Shown here piece by piece: positions 1 through 12,890 of a stretch of 64,000 nt of DNA. A model generated the notes under the pieces. It saw nothing but the letters and a program-made list of their open reading frames with translations. It searched no databases and was not told where the DNA came from. Origin of the DNA: Siphlonurus alternatus (taxonomy: Eukaryota > Arthropoda > Insecta > Ephemeroptera > Siphlonuridae). The stretch is from the NCBI GenBank assembly GCA_949825025.1, contig OX463779.1, positions 28,796,539 through 28,860,538 of the forward strand. Reading direction: 5' to 3'. Positions within the stretch are counted from its first letter, which is position 1; each line of letters starts with the position of its first letter. The position numbers and the translations under genes are program-made.

Positions 1-20
1 CTAAATTACTACTTCTTCTG

Positions 21-323
21 CTATTGCTTCTTTTTCACATTCAAATGTTTGCCACTGCTTTCAGGGGTTTTGCACGTTGAACAGAAAAGTTTTTTAGGGA
101 CACGTCTCACTCTGAGGCATTCTAAATGGTACACTCTATCTGAACATGTATAACAAGGAATCATTCTAGTATTTGGAGACATACATTTAATCCCTTTAGA
201 ACACACACTTCTTTGCTCGTTTCGTTGTTCATTCTGCAATAAACTAGAGCAAAAATGAAGAGTTGAATGGAATCCTGTTGGCACAGAGTCCTTTAAAATG
301 TTTCCAACAATTCTCCTCTCTGG
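21..323 (-). CDS. PHD-like zinc finger segment, in frame downstream of the C48 peptidase
   Basis: The frame of the peptidase continues past its TAG for 100 codons, to a second TAG at 23-21. It has no ATG near its start (the first plausible initiators are non-ATG), so it is more likely the C-terminal part of the same polypeptide than a separate gene. The order of metal ligands is PHD-like: CSKGIKC, then IPCYTC, then YHLEC and FCSTC, giving a Cys4-His-Cys3 pattern. PHD fingers usually read histone H3 tails. C48 peptidase plus PHD finger is a combination I associate with mobile-element proteins, although I cannot name the group. The single in-frame stop suggests a recent nonsense mutation, readthrough or a sequencing error. 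Confidence 0.5.
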   Translation of the reverse strand, partial: PERRIVGNILKDSVPTGFHSTLHFCSSLLQNEQRNEQRSVCSKGIKCMSPNTRMIPCYTCSDRVYHLECLRVRRVPKKLFCSTCKTPESSGKHLNVKKKQ

Positions 324-1841
324 CTATGGTTTTTTTTCGACCTTACAAGAAAGGACTGGAAACTTGTTCTGAGGATCTTTAAATTCCAATAATTCATTCA
401 TAATATATATTCTAGCTGAAGGTATGTTGTTGTGAGTGAAGACGAGGTGTGTACTGGTACAAATGATGTGTGACCATACGCAAACATGTACACCACAGTC
501 ATTGCCATTATTTTGATGAGGATTATCAGTTGGAAAATATATATTCCATCCTTGCCAATCAAATGAATCATTTCGACATTCCTGGTAAGCACGATCTACA
601 AATTTCATTACTTTTTCCAGCACTGGTTTTCCATACAATTTATGATTGAGCAGTGAATCTAAACACAAAACTACTTTTCTTTTAAAAGAAATTACAAATA
701 GTATCCAGTGATTGTGATTTACACCCGTAGGAAGTAGCCAAATGTCATAATCAAAAACCATGTTATTTTTTGCAATTATTGTGTTGTCTCCATTTAAATA
801 AGTGATTGAAGCCATAGTATGTGTTGTAAAGAACCACACTTTTTTTCCCAATTTATTTGCATTCACTGTTTGTGTGAAGATGAATGAATTAATAATGTCA
901 TCATTAAGCCATCCACCTACCTCCAATCTCCTCAAACCAGTTTCAATATTTATCTGAATTTTATTAATGATATTTGATTTTTGCCACCATTCATTTTTGT
1001 AATTTTTCTGTGAGATGATGGGAGGATTACATTTGTCTTCACAATCTTCTTGTTTTTCAGCTTTCGTTGTTTCCAAACTAGGATCAACACTTGATTTTGG
1101 TTTTTTAGTTTGCAAAATATCCTTGCTGTTCTTCTTTTCACTTGTTTCAACATTGAATAAACGTTTGAGCTTGTTATTAGATGATTCATTTACTTTTGGA
1201 CCACCGCGTGTTGCAGAAACTGGTTTGCTAAACTCAGTGGGTTCTTTGTGGATTAGTTCAAGGTGGTTTTCATGAACATCAATTATCAAAGATTGATCGT
1301 CTTTCAATGTATACGAAGCATCTTCTTGTACTTTCTCCACTCTAGCTTCCTTGGTTGGTGAAAGTATAGGACCACATTTTCCGATTTTTGCTTCACATTC
1401 CATATTTTTTGGGGACACTACTGATTTTGGTGAAGGCATACCTGGCTCAACATTAATGATAATGGCTACTTTATGTATTTTTAATTCATTATTAACTTCA
1501 TCTTTTGAAATTTCAACATTATTCTCCCCTTCACAAGTTGGAGCCTCTACCTTCACAATTTTCTCTTCTTTTGGAAGCCCGTCAATCTTTTCACTTTTGG
1601 AGATGTTGGAAACTAATTTTTCACTATATTCACTTAAAAATTTGTTTCTTACATGATCTCGCCACAAATTGTTCACCCTTAACACCGTTTTTTCATAAGT
1701 GTTACCAAACATGATTTTTGCTGCTTTTTTAAAAATTGATTTACCTCTCACATGATTTAGTTCATCTAAGCTGGACAAATGGATGGAAAGATACTCGTGT
1801 AACTGTTTGGCCAATTCATCTGTACTTCTTGATTTACCCAT
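324..1841 (-). CDS. Ulp1/SENP-like (C48) cysteine peptidase, probably transposon-derived
   Basis: This 505-codon intronless frame starts at ATG 1841-1839 and stops at TAG 326-324. The C-terminal third looks like a C48 (Ulp1/SENP) peptidase, a family that cleaves SUMO or related ubiquitin-like modifiers. The visible signature is the entry motif GGWLNDD, then NHNHW with the likely catalytic His378, LCLDSL with Asp395, and QNNGNDCG with the oxyanion Gln443 and nucleophile Cys449, so the triad appears intact. The N-terminal 280 residues are charged, Lys/Glu-rich and match no family I know. Lack of introns, AT-rich codons and a repeat-rich setting fit the C48 ORFs carried by several DNA transposon groups, but I see no transposase or terminal repeats, so a cellular or retroposed gene is possible. 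The same frame continues beyond the stop into a PHD-like finger. Confidence 0.75.
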   Translation of the reverse strand: MGKSRSTDELAKQLHEYLSIHLSSLDELNHVRGKSIFKKAAKIMFGNTYEKTVLRVNNLWRDHVRNKFLSEYSEKLVSNISKSEKIDGLPKEEKIVKVEAPTCEGENNVEISKDEVNNELKIHKVAIIINVEPGMPSPKSVVSPKNMECEAKIGKCGPILSPTKEARVEKVQEDASYTLKDDQSLIIDVHENHLELIHKEPTEFSKPVSATRGGPKVNESSNNKLKRLFNVETSEKKNSKDILQTKKPKSSVDPSLETTKAEKQEDCEDKCNPPIISQKNYKNEWWQKSNIINKIQINIETGLRRLEVGGWLNDDIINSFIFTQTVNANKLGKKVWFFTTHTMASITYLNGDNTIIAKNNMVFDYDIWLLPTGVNHNHWILFVISFKRKVVLCLDSLLNHKLYGKPVLEKVMKFVDRAYQECRNDSFDWQGWNIYFPTDNPHQNNGNDCGVHVCVWSHIICTSTHLVFTHNNIPSARIYIMNELLEFKDPQNKFPVLSCKVEKKP

Positions 1842-2793
1842 TGCTATTAATAAATGGAAATTTGTTTACTTTTTTATTTTAAAAGTATGAAATACAATTT
1901 CTTATATTTGAAATAAATTGTCAATTTCTTTTTCTATGAGCGCACTATAAAAAAAATAATTATTACATTGAAGTTTAATTTTAAAATACTAATTTACAAG
2001 AACGTATGGGTCGTACAAAATGACATTGATCCTGCCAGAGAAAAAAAAACACACATAAAACCATTACAAAACAACACATAATTATTATATACAACAATTT
2101 AAATTGCTCTCAAGAATTATTATGCATTAAAGATTTTTAAAAATAAATTTTTAATTTTCTTTTCATGTTGTGTTTTTCTTAAAATGTGTACATATTTCAT
2201 ATATTCGAAGGCTAACTAGGATGTTCATCAGCAGTTTGGAAAAATAGTCGCCGTACAGCACCACGAAAATCTAAAAAATAGTGACAAATGATGTAAAACT
2301 CTATAAAAGAAATATAAATAACTCGAAAACCATCAAATCATTAAATTATATAATTTTGCGGTTTCCTAAAAATATTGAACTTAAAAGGGACACTCACGAA
2401 GTGTAAACACCAAATTTTATGAAACCTGGGATGTTGGACCCTTTTCTAATACTATGAAGGGTGGTACCTTTCGTTCGGGCTGAATCTAATTCTTTCCATA
2501 TGGGCAAATATATGTTAATCATGGGCCTTTGAGGGGTTTCAAAATAAAAATTCGATTTTTTTTTCTGAAATTTATAGAACCATTTAGTTGTAGCCCTTTG
2601 TTCACGGTAAAATTAATTGAAAAATCAATTTTGATATTTGACCCTATTTTCACATACACACCTATACTTGAATAGACCCAAAAATGAAATCTTCATGACA
2701 AATTATGAAAATTACCAAATTGAACTGTCTTGGACAATTTTCAGGTGGAAAAATAGTGAAAAAAAATCTATTTTCATTTCTAACACTTTTTTT
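1842..2793. other. AT-rich spacer, no gene seen
   Basis: No frame with coding character, RNA gene or clear repeat boundary was recognised. The stretch upstream of the peptidase start is A/T-rich and could hold its promoter, but no motif stands out. Confidence 0.5.
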
Positions 2794-3199
2794 AGGGATG
2801 TTCATAGGCCGCCATAGGTCCAAAATTAGAATTTCTTCAAAGAATTTGATATTTTTTGAATATATCTTTTATAATTCCTTATTATGCCCGCCTTATAATC
2901 TATGCCATCCTATTGACGTCAGTCAAAATAGGGTAAAAAATGATAATTAATTTTTTTCATTATTTTTCCCCTTAATTAGGGGTTATAAACAATAGATTCT
3001 AAAAATATCAAAGTCTTTAAGTCAATTCTAATTTCGGACCCATGGCGGCCTATGAACATCCCTCAAAATAGGGTAAAAAATGAAAATTTATTTTTTTTCC
3101 ATTATTTTTAACTATAATAAGGGGTCATAAGTCATAAGAGATACATTTTGAAAATTTCAAAGTCTTTGAGCAAATTCTATTTTTGGATCTATGGCGGCC
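2794..3199. repeat. Three related repeat copies, one inverted and two direct
   Basis: A segment starting AGGGATGTTCATAGGC at 2794 recurs inverted at about 3001-3063, where it ends TGGCGGCCTATGAACATCCC. The second copy (about 2925-3045) is followed in direct orientation by a third (about 3064-3199) sharing CAAAATAGGGTAAAAAATGA and ATGGCGGCC. This looks like a small foldback element or a decayed MITE cluster bordering the palindrome array. Confidence 0.6.
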
Positions 3200-3210
3200 C
3201 TATTGGAAAT

Positions 3211-3490
3211 GTACAATTGTAATCAGTCAAATTACAATTGTAATTTGCCTCATTACAATTGTAATTTGGCTGATTACAATTGTAAAATTTGGATTGCAAT
3301 TGTAACACTTGGTTACAATTGTAACACTCGGATTACAATTGTAATGTTCTTTAATTACAATTGTAATACTTGGAATTGCAATTGTAACTTTTGATTACAA
3401 TTGTAATACTTGGAATTGCAATTGTACTCTGGTTCTGATACAATTGCAACACTTGGATTACAATTGTAATATTCATGATTGCAATTATAA
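3211..3490. repeat. Array of TTACAATTGTAA palindromes spaced about 21 bp
   Basis: Thirteen CAATTG cores begin at 3214, 3235, 3256, 3277, 3297, 3316, 3336, 3358, 3379, 3398, 3419, 3441 and 3461, with a decayed fourteenth (CAATTA) at 3482. Spacings run from 19 to 22 bp, mean about 20.6. Many cores sit in the 12-bp palindrome TTACAATTGTAA, while the sequence between palindromes varies. Function unknown; it may be a decayed satellite or a cluster of protein-binding sites. Confidence 0.85.
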
Positions 3491-4550
3491 TAGTTTTGGG
3501 GTTGTAATTGGATTAAATTATTTGCATAAAAAACTTGGATTGCAAGTGTTACATATACTGCATAATATATAATATATTTACTACAGAGTAGAATTAATAT
3601 ATACATTTACATTCATTAATTTATTAACCTTAATATTTTTTATGTTACTTTTTTGGCTTTAACGTATAACTTAGGTACTATTAAGAAGCTTCAATTGAAG
3701 GTATTAATTTATTAAATTTTCATTATTTTGGAAAGGCTCAACCCCTTAATAGGGTACGTACCGCCCTTCAATTTAAAAAATAATAATAATTCAGATCGAG
3801 ATGCATCTTCATTTAATATATGAAAAAATAATGTTCATAAAAAATCAATTTTAATAATTTATACTATAATAAATTAGGGGTCAACCCCCAACCCCAACGA
3901 CTTATTATGGTCATATCAATTAACATAAACATTCATCTATGCTGCTTGAACCTGTAGTTCTCATTCAGTTGTGCAATATCTTTTTTAAATATATAAATTG
4001 AAAAAAATAAAGGTCATATAATTAAAAAAGTAAAAAGGTCAGTTGAAGATGTACATTAATTTGAAACGTAACAAATATAGTAAGAAAATGAATTCATTTA
4101 TCTTATCATACTTTAAGGGTCGGTCGCATGATGCGTAATCGACCCTTAGGTTGTCGATCATTATACTTCATCAAAAGAACTCGATGCTTCAATGAACTTA
4201 TATTGATCCTATATAGTCCTCACAGTTTTTGTCACATATTTTGTTATAAATATTTGCATACTTTTAATAATGACCCCTGGTATGCCCAAGAGTCGACCCT
4301 GAAAATACGTAAATTACGTAAAAAAAAAAAAAAAACTCCTCCCAGGAGCTGCTATGACCTTGACGTGGTAGGAGGGGCTCACTGTGCTTGTCTTAAAAAT
4401 TAAAAATATAGCAGGCACAGTGCTAACAGGCAGCTCAACATGATAAATTCAGAACTTTTAGACGAACACGGTAATATATAGAAAGCAGGTAAAGCCATAA
4501 TTCATAAAATCAATCAATATCAGTATTTTTTACCTTTGCCATTGCCAAAC
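3491..4550. other. AT-rich spacer with one short hairpin, no gene
   Basis: No coding region was recognised. An imperfect palindrome of about 33 bp near 4115-4147 has AAGGGTCG and CGACCCTT as outer arms and CGCAT/ATGCG inside. The stretch ends abruptly at the first satellite monomer. Confidence 0.5.
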
Positions 4551-7500
4551 GGTTCAAAATGAATTCAAACAAAATTTCATTTAAAAATATGTATGATGTT
4601 TCGGTTTATTTGAATTTGAACTTTGCTCCATATACTTAACATGGGGGAGGTGTGGCATTTTGATAATTCACCAGAGTTCAACAAATCAATTTTGCCATTT
4701 TTGAATTGTATTATAATGTACTTCATACTCGTGTTATATGGCATACTTGGTGCCTTTATGTTTGAATCGGGAATTCGGCTTCAAATTTGAATCGGCATTT
4801 TGCCATAAATGTTGATAGATACGTATTTTCAAAAATTCATAAAAAATCGGGAAAATATCGTTGACAGATTTTGATTGCTTTTCCCATTAGAATATGGTTC
4901 AAAATGAATTCAAACAAAATTTCATGTAAAAATATGTATGATGTTTCGGTTTATTTGAATTTGAACTTTGCTCCATATACTTAACATGGGGGAGGTGTGG
5001 CATTTTGATAATTCACCAGAGTTCAACAAATCAATTTTGCCATTTTTGAAATGTATTATAATGTACTTCATACTCGTGTTATATGGCATACTTGGTGCCT
5101 TTATGTTTGAATCGGGAATTCGGCTTCAAATTTGAATCGGCATTTTGCCATAAATGTTGATAGATACGTATTTTCAAAAATTCATAAAAAATCGGGAAAA
5201 AATCGTTGACAGATTTTGATTGCTTTTTCCATTAGAATACGGTTCAAAATGAATTCAAACAAAATTTCATGTAAAAATATGTATGATGTTTCGGTTTATT
5301 TGAATTTGAACTTTGCTCCATATACTTAACATGGGGGAGGTGTGGCATTTTGATAATTCACCAGAGTTCAACAAATCAATTTTGCCATTTTTGAATTGTA
5401 TTATAATGTACTTCATACTCGTGTTATATGGCATACTTGGTGCCTTTATGTTTGAATCGGGAATTCGGCTTCAAATTTGAATCAGCATTTTGCCATAAAT
5501 GTTGATAGATACGTATTTTCAAAAATTCATAAAAAATCGGGAAAATATCGTTGACAGATTTTGATTGCTTTTCCCATTAGAATATGGTTCAAAATGAATT
5601 CAAACAAAATTTCATGTAAAAATATGTATGATGTTTCGGTTTATTTGAATTTGAACTTTGCTCCATATACTTAACATGGGGGAGGTGTGGCATTTTGATA
5701 ATTCACCAGAGTTCAACAAATCAATTTTGCCATTTTTGAAATGTATTATAATGTACTTCATACTCGTGTTATATGGCATACTTGGTGCCTTTATGTTTGA
5801 ATCGGGAATTCGGCTTCAAATTTGAATCGGCATTTTGCCATAAATGTTGATAGATACGTATTTTCAAAAATTCATAAAAAATCGGGAAAAAATCGTTGAC
5901 AGATTTTGATTGCTTTTTCCATTAGAATACGGTTCAAAATGAATTCAAACAAAATTTCATGTAAAAATATGTATGATGTTTCGGTTTATTTGAATTTGAA
6001 CTTTGCTCCATATACTTAACATGGGGGAGGTGTGGCATTTTGATAATTCACCAGAGTTCAACAAATCAATTTTGCCATTTTTGAATTGTATTATAATGTA
6101 CTTCATACTCGTGTTATATGGCATACTTGGTGCCTTTATGTTTGAATCGGGAATTCGGCTTCAAATTTGAATCGGCATTTTGCCATAAATGTTGATAGAT
6201 ACGTATTTTCAAAAATTCATAAAAAATCGGGAAAAAATCGTTGACAGATTTTGATTGCTTTTCCCATTAGAATATGGTTCAAAATGAATTCAAACAAAAT
6301 TTCATGTAAAAATATGTATGATGTTTCGGTTTATTTGAATTTGAACTTTGCTCCATATACTTAACATGGGGGAGGTGTGGCATTTTGATAATTCACCAGA
6401 GTTCAACAAATCAATTTTGCCATTTTTGAATTGTACTATAATGTACTTCATACTCGTATTATGTGGCATATTTTTTGTCATGAGGTTTGAATCGGGAATT
6501 CGGCTTCAAATTTGAATCGGCATTTTGCCATAAATGTTGATAGATACGTATTTTCAAAAATTCATAAAAAATCGGGAAAAAATCGTTGACAGATTTTGAT
6601 TGCTTTTCCCATTAGAATATGGTTCAAAATGAATTCAAACAAAATTTCATGTAAAAATATGTATGATGTTTCGGTTTATTTGAATTTGAACTTTGCTCCA
6701 TATACTTAACATGGGGGAGGTGTGGCATTTTGATAATTCACCAGAGTTCAACAAATCAATTTTGCCATTTTTGAATTGTACTATAATGTACTTCATACTC
6801 GTATTATGTGGCATATTTTTTGTCATGAGGTTTGAATCGGGAATTCGGCTTCAAATTTGAATCGGCATTTTGCCATAAATGTTGATAGATACGTATTTTC
6901 AAAAATTCATAAAAAATCGGGAAAAAATCGTTGACAGATTTTGATTGCTTTTCCCATTAGAATATGGTTCAAAATGAATTCAAACAAAATTTCATGTAAA
7001 AATATGTATGATGTTTCGGTTTATTTGAATTTGAACTTTGCTCCATATACTTAACATGGGGGAGGTGTGGCATTTTGATAATTCACCAGAGTTCAACAAA
7101 TCAATTTTGCCATTTTTGAATTGTATTATAATGTACTTCATACTCGTGTTATATGGCATACTTGGTGCCTTTATGTTTGAATCGGGAATTCGGCTTCAAA
7201 TTTGAATCGGCATTTTGCCATAAATGTTGATAGATACGTATTTTCAAAAATTCATAAAAAATCGGGAAAAAATCGTTGACAGAATTTGATTGCTTTTTCC
7301 ATTAGAATACGGTTCAAAATGAATTCAAACAAAATTTCATGTAAAAATATGTATGATGTTTCGGTTTATTTGAATTTGAACTTTGCTCCATATACTTAAC
7401 ATGGGGGAGGTGTGGCATTTTGATAATTCACCAGAGTTCAACAAATCAATTTTGCCATTTTTGAATTGTATTATAATGTACTTCATACTCGTGTTATATG

Positions 7501-10500
7501 GCATACTTGGTGCCTTTATGTTTGAATCGGGAATTCGGCTTCAAATTTGAATCGGCATTTTGCCATAAATGTTGATAGATACGTATTTTCAAAAATTCAT
7601 AAAAAATCGGGAAAAAATCGTTGACAGATTTTGATTGCTTTTCCCATTAGAATATGGTTCAAAATGAATTCAAACAAAATTTCATGTAAAAATATGTATG
7701 ATGTTTCGGTTTATTTGAATTTGAACTTTGCTCCATATACTTAACATGGGGGAGGTGTGGCATTTTGATAATTCACCAGAGTTCAACAAATCAATTTTGC
7801 CATTTTTGAATTGTACTATAATGTACTTCATACTCGTATTATGTGGCATATTTTTTGTCATGAGGTTTGAAACGGGAATTCGGCTTCAAATTTGAATCGG
7901 CATTTTGCCATAAATGTTGATAGATACGTATTTTCAAAAATTCATAAAAAATCGGGAAAAAATCGTTGACAGATTTTGATTGCTTTTTCCATTAGAATAC
8001 GGTTCAAAATGAATTCAAACAAAATTTCATGTAAAAATATGTATGATGTTTCGGTTTATTTGAATTTGAACTTTGCTCCATATACTTAACATGGGGGAGG
8101 TGTGGCATTTTGATAATTCACCAGAGTTCAACAAATCAATTTTGCCATTTTTGAATTGTATTATAATGTACTTCATACTCGTGTTATATGGCATACTTGG
8201 TGCCTTTATGTTTGAATCGGGAATTCGGCTTCAAATTTGAATCGGCATTTTGCCATAAATGTTGATAGATACGTATTTTCAAAAATTCATAAAAAATCGG
8301 GAAAAAATCGTTGACAGATTTTGATTGCTTTTCCCATTAGAATATGGTTCAAAATGAATTCAAACAAAATTTCATGTAAAAATATGTATGATGTTTCGGT
8401 TTATTTGAATTTGAACTTTGCTCCATATACTTAACATGGGGGAGGTGTCGCATTTTGATAATTCACCAGAGTTCAACAAATCAATTTTGCCATTTTTGAA
8501 TTGTACTATAATGTACTTCATACTCGTATTATGTGGCATATTTTTTGTCATGAGGTTTGAATCGGGAATTCGGCTTCAAATTTGAATCGGCATTTTGCCA
8601 TAAATGTTGATAGATACGTATTTTCAAAAATTCATAAAAAATCGGGAAAAAATCGTTGACAGATTTTGATTGCTTTTCCCATTAGAATATGGTTCAAAAT
8701 GAATTCAAACAAAATTTCATGTAAAAATATGTATGATGTTTCGGTTTATTTGAATTTGAACTTTGCTCCATATACTTAACATGGGGGAGGTGTGGCATTT
8801 TGATAATTCACCAGAGTTCAACAAATCAATTTTGCCATTTTTGAATTGTACTATAATGTACTTCATACTCGTATTATGTGGCATATTTTTTGTCATGAGG
8901 TTTGAATCGAGAATTCGGCTTCAAATTTGAATCGGCATTTTGCCATAAATGTTGATAGATACGTATTTTCAAAAATTCATAAAAAATCGGGAAAAAATCG
9001 TTGACAGATTTTGATTGCTTTTCCCATTAGAATATGGTTCAAAATGAATTCAAACAAAATTTCATGTAAAAATATGTATGATGTTTCGGTTTATTTGAAT
9101 TTGAACTTTGCTCCATATACTTAACATGGGGGAGGTGTGGCATTTTGATAATTCACCAGAGTTCAACAAATCAATTTTGCCATTTTTGAATTGTATTATA
9201 ATGTACTTCATACTCGTGTTATATGGCATACTTGGTGCCTTTATGTTTGAATCGGGAATTCGGCTTCAAATTTGAATCGGCATTTTGCCATAAATGTTGA
9301 TAGATACGTATTTTCAAAAATTCATAAAAAATCGGGAAAAAATCGTTGACAGAATTTGATTGCTTTTTCCATTAGAATACGGTTCAAAATGAATTCAAAC
9401 AAAATTTCATGTAAAAATATGTATGATGTTTCGGTTTATTTGAATTTGAACTTTGCTCCATATACTTAACATGGGGGAGGTGTGGCATTTTGATAATTCA
9501 CCAGAGTTCAACAAATCAATTTTGCCATTTTTGAATTGTATTATAATGTACTTCATACTCGTGTTATATGGCATACTTGGTGCCTTTATGTTTGAATCGG
9601 GAATTCGGCTTCAAATTTGAATCGGCATTTTGCCATAAATGTTGATAGATACGTATTTTCAAAAATTCATAAAAAATCGGGAAAAAATCGTTGACAGATT
9701 TTGATTGCTTTTCCCATTAGAATATGGTTCAAAATGAATTCAAACAAAATTTCATGTAAAAATATGTATGATGTTTCGGTTTATTTGAATTTGAACTTTG
9801 CTCCATATACTTAACATGGGGGAGGTGTGGCATTTTGATAATTCACCAGAGTTCAACAAATCAATTTTGCCATTTTTGAATTGTACTATAATGTACTTCA
9901 TACTCGTATTATGTGGCATATTTTTTGTCATGAGGTTTGAAACGGGAATTCGGCTTCAAATTTGAATCGGCATTTTGCCATAAATGTTGATAGATACGTA
10001 TTTTCAAAAATTCATAAAAAATCGGGAAAAAATCGTTGACAGATTTTGATTGCTTTTTCCATTAGAATACGGTTCAAAATGAATTCAAACAAAATTTCAT
10101 GTAAAAATATGTATGATGTTTCGGTTTATTTGAATTTGAACTTTGCTCCATATACTTAACATGGGGGAGGTGTGGCATTTTGATAATTCACCAGAGTTCA
10201 ACAAATCAATTTTGCCATTTTTGAATTGTATTATAATGTACTTCATACTCGTGTTATATGGCATACTTGGTGCCTTTATGTTTGAATCGGGAATTCGGCT
10301 TCAAATTTGAATCGGCATTTTGCCATAAATGTTGATAGATACGTATTTTCAAAAATTCATAAAAAATCGGGAAAAAATCGTTGACAGATTTTGATTGCTT
10401 TTTCCATTAGAATACGGTTCAAAATGAATTCAAACAAAATTTCATGTAAAAATATGTATGATGTTTCGGTTTATTTGAATTTGAACTTTGCTCCATATAC

Positions 10501-12890
10501 TTAACATGGGGGAGGTATCGCATTTTGATAATTCACCAGAATTCAACAAATCAATTTTGCCATTTTTGAATTGTATTATAATGTACTTCATACTCGTGTT
10601 ATATGGCATACTTGGTGCCTTTATGTTTGAATCGGGAATTCGGCTTCAAATTTGAATCGGTATTTTGCCATAAATGTTGATAGATACGTATTTTCAAAAA
10701 TTCATAAAAAATCGGGAAAAAATCGTTGACAGATTTTGATTGCTTTTTCCATTAGAATACGGTTCAAAATGAATTCAAACAAAATTTCATTTAAAAATAT
10801 GTATGATGTTTCGGTTTATTTGAATTTGAACTTTGCTCCATATACTTAACATGGGGGAGGTGTGGCATTTTGATAATTCACCAGAGTTCAAAAAATAAAT
10901 TTTGCCATTTTTGAATTGTACTATAATGTACTTCATACTCGTGTTATATGGCATACTTGGTGCCTTTATGTTTGAATCGGGAATTCGGCTTCAAATTTGA
11001 ATCGGCATTTTGCCATAAATGTTGATATTTTAGTATTTTCAAAAATTCATAAAAAATCGGGAAAAAATCGTTGACAGATTTTGATTGCTTTTCCCATTAG
11101 AATACGGTTCAAAATGAATTCAAACAAAATTTCATTTAAAAATATGTATGATGTTTCGGTTTATTTGAATTTGAACTTTGCTCCATATACTTAACATGGG
11201 GGAGGTGTGGCATTTTGATAATTCACCAGAGTTCAAAAAATAAATTTTGCCATTTTTGAATTGTACTATAATGTACTTCATACTCGTATTATGTGGCATA
11301 TTTTTTTTCATGAGGTTTGAATCGGGAATTTGGCTTCAAATTTGAATCGGTATTTTGCCATAAATGTTGATAGATACGTATTTTCAAAAATTCATAAAAA
11401 ATCGGGAAAAAATCGTTGACAGATTTTGATTGCTTTTTCCATTAGAATACGGTTCAAAATGAATTCAAACAAAATTTCATTTAAAAATATGTATGATGTT
11501 TCGGTTTATTTGAATTTGAACTTTGCTCCATATACTTAACATGGGGGAGGTGTGGCATTTTGATAATTCACCAGAGTTCAACAAATCAATTTTGCCATTT
11601 TTGAATTGTATTATAATGTACTTCATACTCGTGTTATATGGCATACTTGGTGCCTTTATGTTTGAATCGGGAATTCGGCTTCAAATTTGAATCGGCATTT
11701 TGCCATAAATGTTGATAGATACGTATTTTCAAAAATTCATAAAAAATCGGGAAAAAATCGTTGACAGATTTTGTTTGCTTTTTCCATTAGAATACGGTTC
11801 AAAATGAATTCAAACAAAATTTCATGTAAAAATATGTATGATGTTTCGGTTTATTTGAATTTGAACTTTGCTCCATATACTTAACATGGGGGAGGTATCG
11901 CATTTTGATAATTCACCAGAATTCAACAAATCAATTTTGCCATTTTTTAATTGTACTGTAATGTACTTCATACTCGTATTATGTGGCATATTTTTTGTCA
12001 TGAGGTTTGAATCGGGAATTCGGCTTCAAATTTGAATCGGCATTTTGCCATAAATGTTGATAGATACGTATTTTCAAAAATTCATAAAAAATCGGGAAAA
12101 AATCGTTGACAGATTTTGATTGCTTTTTCTATTAGAATACGGTTCAAAATGAATTCAAACAAAATTTCATGTAAAAATATGTATGATGTTTCGGTTTATT
12201 TGAATTTGAACTTTGCTCCATATACTTAACATGGGGGAGGTATCGCATTTTGATAATTCACCAGAATTCAACAAATCAATTTTGCCATTTTTTAATTGTA
12301 CTATAATGTACTTCATACTCGTATTATGTGGCATATTTTTTGTCATGAGGTTTGAATCGGGAATTCGGCTTCAAATTTGAATCGGCATTTTGCCATAAAT
12401 GTTGATAGATACGTATTTTCAAAAATTCATAAAAAATCGGGAAAAAATCGTTGACAGATTTTGATTGCTTTTTCCATTAGAATACGGTTCAAAATGAATT
12501 CAAACAAAATTTCATGTAAAAATATGTATGATGTTTCGGTTTATTTGAATTTGAACTTAGCTCCATATACTTAACATGGGGGAGGTATCGCATTTTGATA
12601 ATTCACCAGAATTCAACAAATCAATTTTGCCATTTTTTAATTGTACTATAATGTACTTCATACTCGTGTTATATGGCATACTTGGTGCCTTTATGTTTGA
12701 ATCGGGAATTCGGCTTCAAATTTGAATCGGCATTTTGCCATAAATGTTGATAGATACGTATTTTCAAAAATTCATAAAAAATAGGGAAAAAATCGTTGAC
12801 AGATTTTGATTGCTTTTCCCATTAGAATACGGTTCAAAATGAATTCAAACAAAATATCATGTAAAAATATGTATGATGTTTCGATTTATT
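4551..12890. repeat. 345-bp satellite array, 24 full monomers
   Basis: The word GGTTCAAAATGAATTCAAAC starts at 4551, 4896, 5241, 5586 and so on to 12831. This is 24 monomers of exactly 345 bp without a net indel, plus a partial twenty-fifth. Monomers fall into two types by an internal segment: ACTTGGTGCCTTTATG (A) or TTTTTTGTCATGAGG (B). In order the types are AAAAA BBAABA BBAABA AABABBA. The two BBAABA blocks (6276-8345 and 8346-10415) share private variants 2,070 bp apart, so a six-monomer higher-order unit exists. Monomers 1-2 and 3-4 form a 690-bp dimer duplication. All frames are closed and no CENP-B-box-like motif was seen. It may be pericentromeric or dispersed; the window cannot say. 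Confidence 0.97.

Noticed and set aside
3191..3606. CRISPR-like look of the CAATTG array and its Tyr-Asn-Cys-Asn frames
   Set aside because: Repeats are 12-bp palindromes with spacers under 12 bp in a eukaryotic setting, with no cas genes; the frames are repeat translations.
4551..12890. Satellite as a coding repeat, since 345 is divisible by three
   Set aside because: Every frame contains stops in each monomer.
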